A DNA stretch of 56,059 nt from positions 1-56,059 of IMG/VR virus record IMGVR_UViG_3300033004_000002. One strand, 5' to 3'. Shown here piece by piece: positions 54,207 through 56,059 of the stretch; the first letter of the stretch is position 1; each line of letters begins with the position of its first letter. This DNA comes from a virus. The notes below the pieces were generated by a model. It was not told the origin of the DNA. It saw only the letters and a list, made by a program, of their open reading frames with translations, and made no database searches. Both the position numbers and the translations under genes were made by a program.

Positions 54207-55544
54207 TCACCCCTTCGCCATCATCTTGTCGAACTGCCGGTCGGAGATCTTCCCCGCCTTGTGCAGCCGCTCGGCTTCCTTCTGCTCTTTGGAGAGCTTC
54301 TTTTCCGGACCGAGCACCTGCTCGAGCTGCTCGCGGGCGATGTCCAGCGCATCGACGGGCTTGTCCAAGAGATGCCCCTCGACCAGTTCGCAGATGCGCT
54401 TGCACTCCGCGATCGCTTCATCAGGCGTGCTGCCCAGCGCAACCACGGCGCCAATTTCGGCGCAGCCGGTCCATTGCGGGATGACATAGTACTCGCCCTC
54501 AATGATGCAGTAGTTGCGGAGCTTGACGTTGTCGCGGACCTCGTCCGGAAACGAGACGTGCATCCAGTTCTGGTCCGCCCAGTCCGAGATCAGGAGCACC
54601 TCGGCGCCCCACTTCGCCTGGAACTCCGGCTCGATCACGATGCCTTCGGAGCCGTACCAGATGGCTTCCGCCATGTTGGTCATCAGGAGCTGATAGAGCT
54701 CGTTCGGCGGCGAGCCGGCGCGGCAGCAGGGATCGATCAGGTAGGCCTTGCCGTCCTTGGTGCAGCGGACTTCGGTGGAGATGAAGCCGCGATAGCCATA
54801 CTTCTTCAGCGCGGGCGCGAGCTTTTCGTTGACACTGCGGACCTGCTCCGGAAGTTCGGACCAGCGCACCGTCTTCATCAGGTAGGCTTCGTCCTTGACC
54901 TCGACCCCGGTCATGGCCGCCTTGGGAAACTGGCCGTCGATGGTGTAGCCGTCGTAGCCGGTCTCGACCGCGTCCGGGATATCCTGCTCGACCGTGAACT
55001 CCATGATCTTGGTGTAGGCGCCGAGGTTGTGGTCGAGCTCGTCGAGCCGCACCTCGACCTTGGGATAATCCTTGGCGCCGAAGGTCTCCATGTCGCCGCG
55101 GGTGCCGGAGATCTTCACCCACTGGTTATCATTGGCCTTGAGGTACTTGCGCAGCGCATCAAGCCCGGTGACGACCTTGTAATGGCCGATGTCGATGCCG
55201 AGCTTTCTCGACACCTCCTTCGACGCCGGCCGGTCGATCTCCAACTCTGCGCCGGAGCGGCAGCCCCACACGCGCTTGCCTTGCGCGACCAGGAAGTCCT
55301 GCAGGTCGCCCTCATAGACGTCGGGGAAGATCCACACGTCTATGTCGTCATAGAACGACCACGGCGAATCGATCCGCTCGACGCCGTCGATACCACTGCC
55401 GATCAGGCGCGCATTCGACTTCGGCATGCCGCTCGTCCACGGCACGTAGTAGAGCACGCGACCGAAGTGCTTCGCCAGCGTTTCGGCCATGGCCGTGAAG
55501 ATGCCGTTGTCCCAGACGAGGCAGCACTTCGAGCGCAGGTTCAT
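54207..55544 (-). CDS. ATP-grasp amide ligase (PurD-like) with SHOCT-like tail
   Basis: ATG 55544 overlaps the SpeD-like stop (ATGA); 445 aa. Pre-ATP-grasp domain ~1-110, DRPASKEVSRKLGI (105-116, like the PurD entry helix), ATP-grasp core ~110-330 with VKISGTRGD (143-151), E258 in STEVR and D271 in LIDPCCRAGSPPNE (269-282) as likely Mg/ATP ligands, and a PurD-like rudiment domain (GAVVALGSTPDEAIAECKRI, 366-385). The end has ERLHKAGKISDRQFDKMMAK (425-444), an SHOCT-like unit. ATP-grasp ligases join a carboxylate to an amine. Coupling to the SpeD-like gene suggests amine production followed by ligation. Confidence 0.75.
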   Translation of the reverse strand: MNLRSKCCLVWDNGIFTAMAETLAKHFGRVLYYVPWTSGMPKSNARLIGSGIDGVERIDSPWSFYDDIDVWIFPDVYEGDLQDFLVAQGKRVWGCRSGAELEIDRPASKEVSRKLGIDIGHYKVVTGLDALRKYLKANDNQWVKISGTRGDMETFGAKDYPKVEVRLDELDHNLGAYTKIMEFTVEQDIPDAVETGYDGYTIDGQFPKAAMTGVEVKDEAYLMKTVRWSELPEQVRSVNEKLAPALKKYGYRGFISTEVRCTKDGKAYLIDPCCRAGSPPNELYQLLMTNMAEAIWYGSEGIVIEPEFQAKWGAEVLLISDWADQNWMHVSFPDEVRDNVKLRNYCIIEGEYYVIPQWTGCAEIGAVVALGSTPDEAIAECKRICELVEGHLLDKPVDALDIAREQLEQVLGPEKKLSKEQKEAERLHKAGKISDRQFDKMMAKG

Positions 55545-55924
55545 TTCAGATTCAACTCCGAGTAGAACTGCCGTCCCTCGCCGCGCTCCACCGCCATCTC
55601 GAACAGGCTCGCCGTGCGATCGACAATGAACTGATCGAACGGCCTGCACGAGCAGATGAACAGATACGCGCCGCGATGGTCTGGCCATGTGTCCAGCGCG
55701 AGAAAGGAATCCGTGATCGGCATCACGGCCGTGCGGCCGTTGCCGCCCTTGCCGTGCAGCGGATAGGTCCAGAGCGCGTGGTCGCCGACCGCTGTCATGC
55801 CGATCGCGTCCGTTAGGGCCTGCAGGAATTCCACGAGGCGCGGCGCGCCGATATCCTGCTCCATCCGCAGCGTGACGCCGAAGGCGTGCATGCGCTCGCC
55901 GAGGACGAGATCGGGGAAGCCCAT
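55541..55924 (-). CDS. SpeD-like (AdoMet decarboxylase fold) protein
   Basis: The 127-aa product has the bacterial SpeD plan: HAFGVTLRM first strand, LVEFLQALTDAIGMTAVGDH (30-49), and TDSFLALDTWPDHRGAYLFI (71-90) aligned with AESHLxIHTWPE. S73 aligns with the Ser that becomes the pyruvoyl cofactor, C93 with the catalytic Cys; D78 replaces the processing His. Family members decarboxylate AdoMet, or in some lineages Arg/Orn. Loss of the His makes self-processing uncertain. It sits between the origin-crossing 58-aa gene and the ATP-grasp ligase with overlapping codons. Confidence 0.7.
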   Translation of the reverse strand: MGFPDLVLGERMHAFGVTLRMEQDIGAPRLVEFLQALTDAIGMTAVGDHALWTYPLHGKGGNGRTAVMPITDSFLALDTWPDHRGAYLFICSCRPFDQFIVDRTASLFEMAVERGEGRQFYSELNLK

Positions 55925-56059
55925 CAGTCTTCGACCTCATCCGACGAAAGCCGCGCCAGAAACCCTATCGCGTTCGTTGACCCGTCCCGCCGCAATCCAG
56001 GCGTCAACGGTTCATCGAATGGCCGCCGGGTGAACCCGAGCTTCCGCTCGCCGTCGCGC
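55924..56059 (-). CDS. 58-aa basic protein cut by the contig ends (3' part)
   Basis: This holds the last 45 codons and TGA (55926-55924) of the gene whose ATG is at 168-166. The end sequence of the protein is NAIGFLARLSSDEVED. The start is missing here only because the contig stops at 56059, equal to position 127. See the 1-168 entry. Confidence 0.7.
   Translation of the reverse strand, partial: RDGERKLGFTRRPFDEPLTPGLRRDGSTNAIGFLARLSSDEVED
55933..56059. repeat. Terminal direct repeat, right copy
   Basis: Identical to 1-127. See the left copy. It should be trimmed once before counting genes or length. Confidence 0.93.

Noticed and set aside
53805-55565. Long plus-strand open frame (586 codons) opposite the ATP-grasp gene
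   Set aside because: No domain, antisense to a clear ATP-grasp protein with coupled neighbours.
1-56059. CRISPR array or diversity-generating retroelement
   Set aside because: No regularly spaced repeats and no reverse transcriptase found; the dispersed R elements are single copies far apart.

Overview
The window is a complete genome of a temperate, short-tailed (podovirus-like) phage, opened at an arbitrary point. The first 127 bases (1-127) recur exactly as the last 127 (55933-56059), so the unique circle is 55,932 bp. One small gene (168 down to 1, continuing 55932 down to 55924) is cut by the contig ends. The sequence is GC-rich and densely packed with 1-4 base start/stop overlaps. Protein style (many small Sec-exported phage proteins, MT-A70, DUF2303, Myb-like and ASCH proteins) suggests an alphaproteobacterial host, probably a Bradyrhizobium/Rhodopseudomonas relative. 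That host call is inference from protein style only.

Layout. (1) Late block, minus strand, from about 33 kb up to 56 kb and through the origin to 5.7 kb. In transcription order it runs TerS, TerL, a TerL-portal accessory segment (O-antigen-polymerase-like protein, SpeD-like protein, PurD-like ATP-grasp ligase and several tiny proteins), a P22-like portal, scaffold, N4-gp56-type capsid, gp4-like and gp10-like tail factors, ejection-type proteins, and tail fibre or collar proteins. It ends with a lysis-like membrane/lipoprotein cluster and an Acb2-like protein near 30.5 kb. (2) Early-left block, minus strand, 17.6 to 6.2 kb: tRNA-Asn, zinc-ribbon proteins, a ParB/MT-A70 methylase-like fusion, phosphatase, DUF5131 protein, ASCH, NADAR, DUF2303, Myb-like protein, replication-type winged-helix protein and, last, a NusG paralogue just before the late genes. 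(3) Switch, 18.2-19.4 kb: divergent Cro/YdaS-like and XRE repressor genes, four TTCAC-N5-GTGAA-type operators and a leader with a long inverted repeat. (4) Early-right block, plus strand, 19.4-30.4 kb: about two dozen small overlapping genes around a RecA-fold ATPase, ending in a large serine integrase.

The most notable feature is a family of at least six 47-nt intergenic elements (R1-R6). All point the same way relative to the gene they precede. They have conserved ends (ATAACC and TTGTCC) and a variable centre that can fold in several copies. R1 lies between two near-identical intrinsic terminators, directly after the phage NusG gene and before the late operon. I propose an antitermination or promoter-control system built on these elements. 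Other points of interest are a SpeD-like/ATP-grasp pair, shared SHOCT-like tails, eight export signals among late-region genes, candidate anti-defence proteins (NADAR, Acb2-like), a degenerate MT-A70 motif, an apparent ATC start codon, and the absence of a recognisable endolysin.
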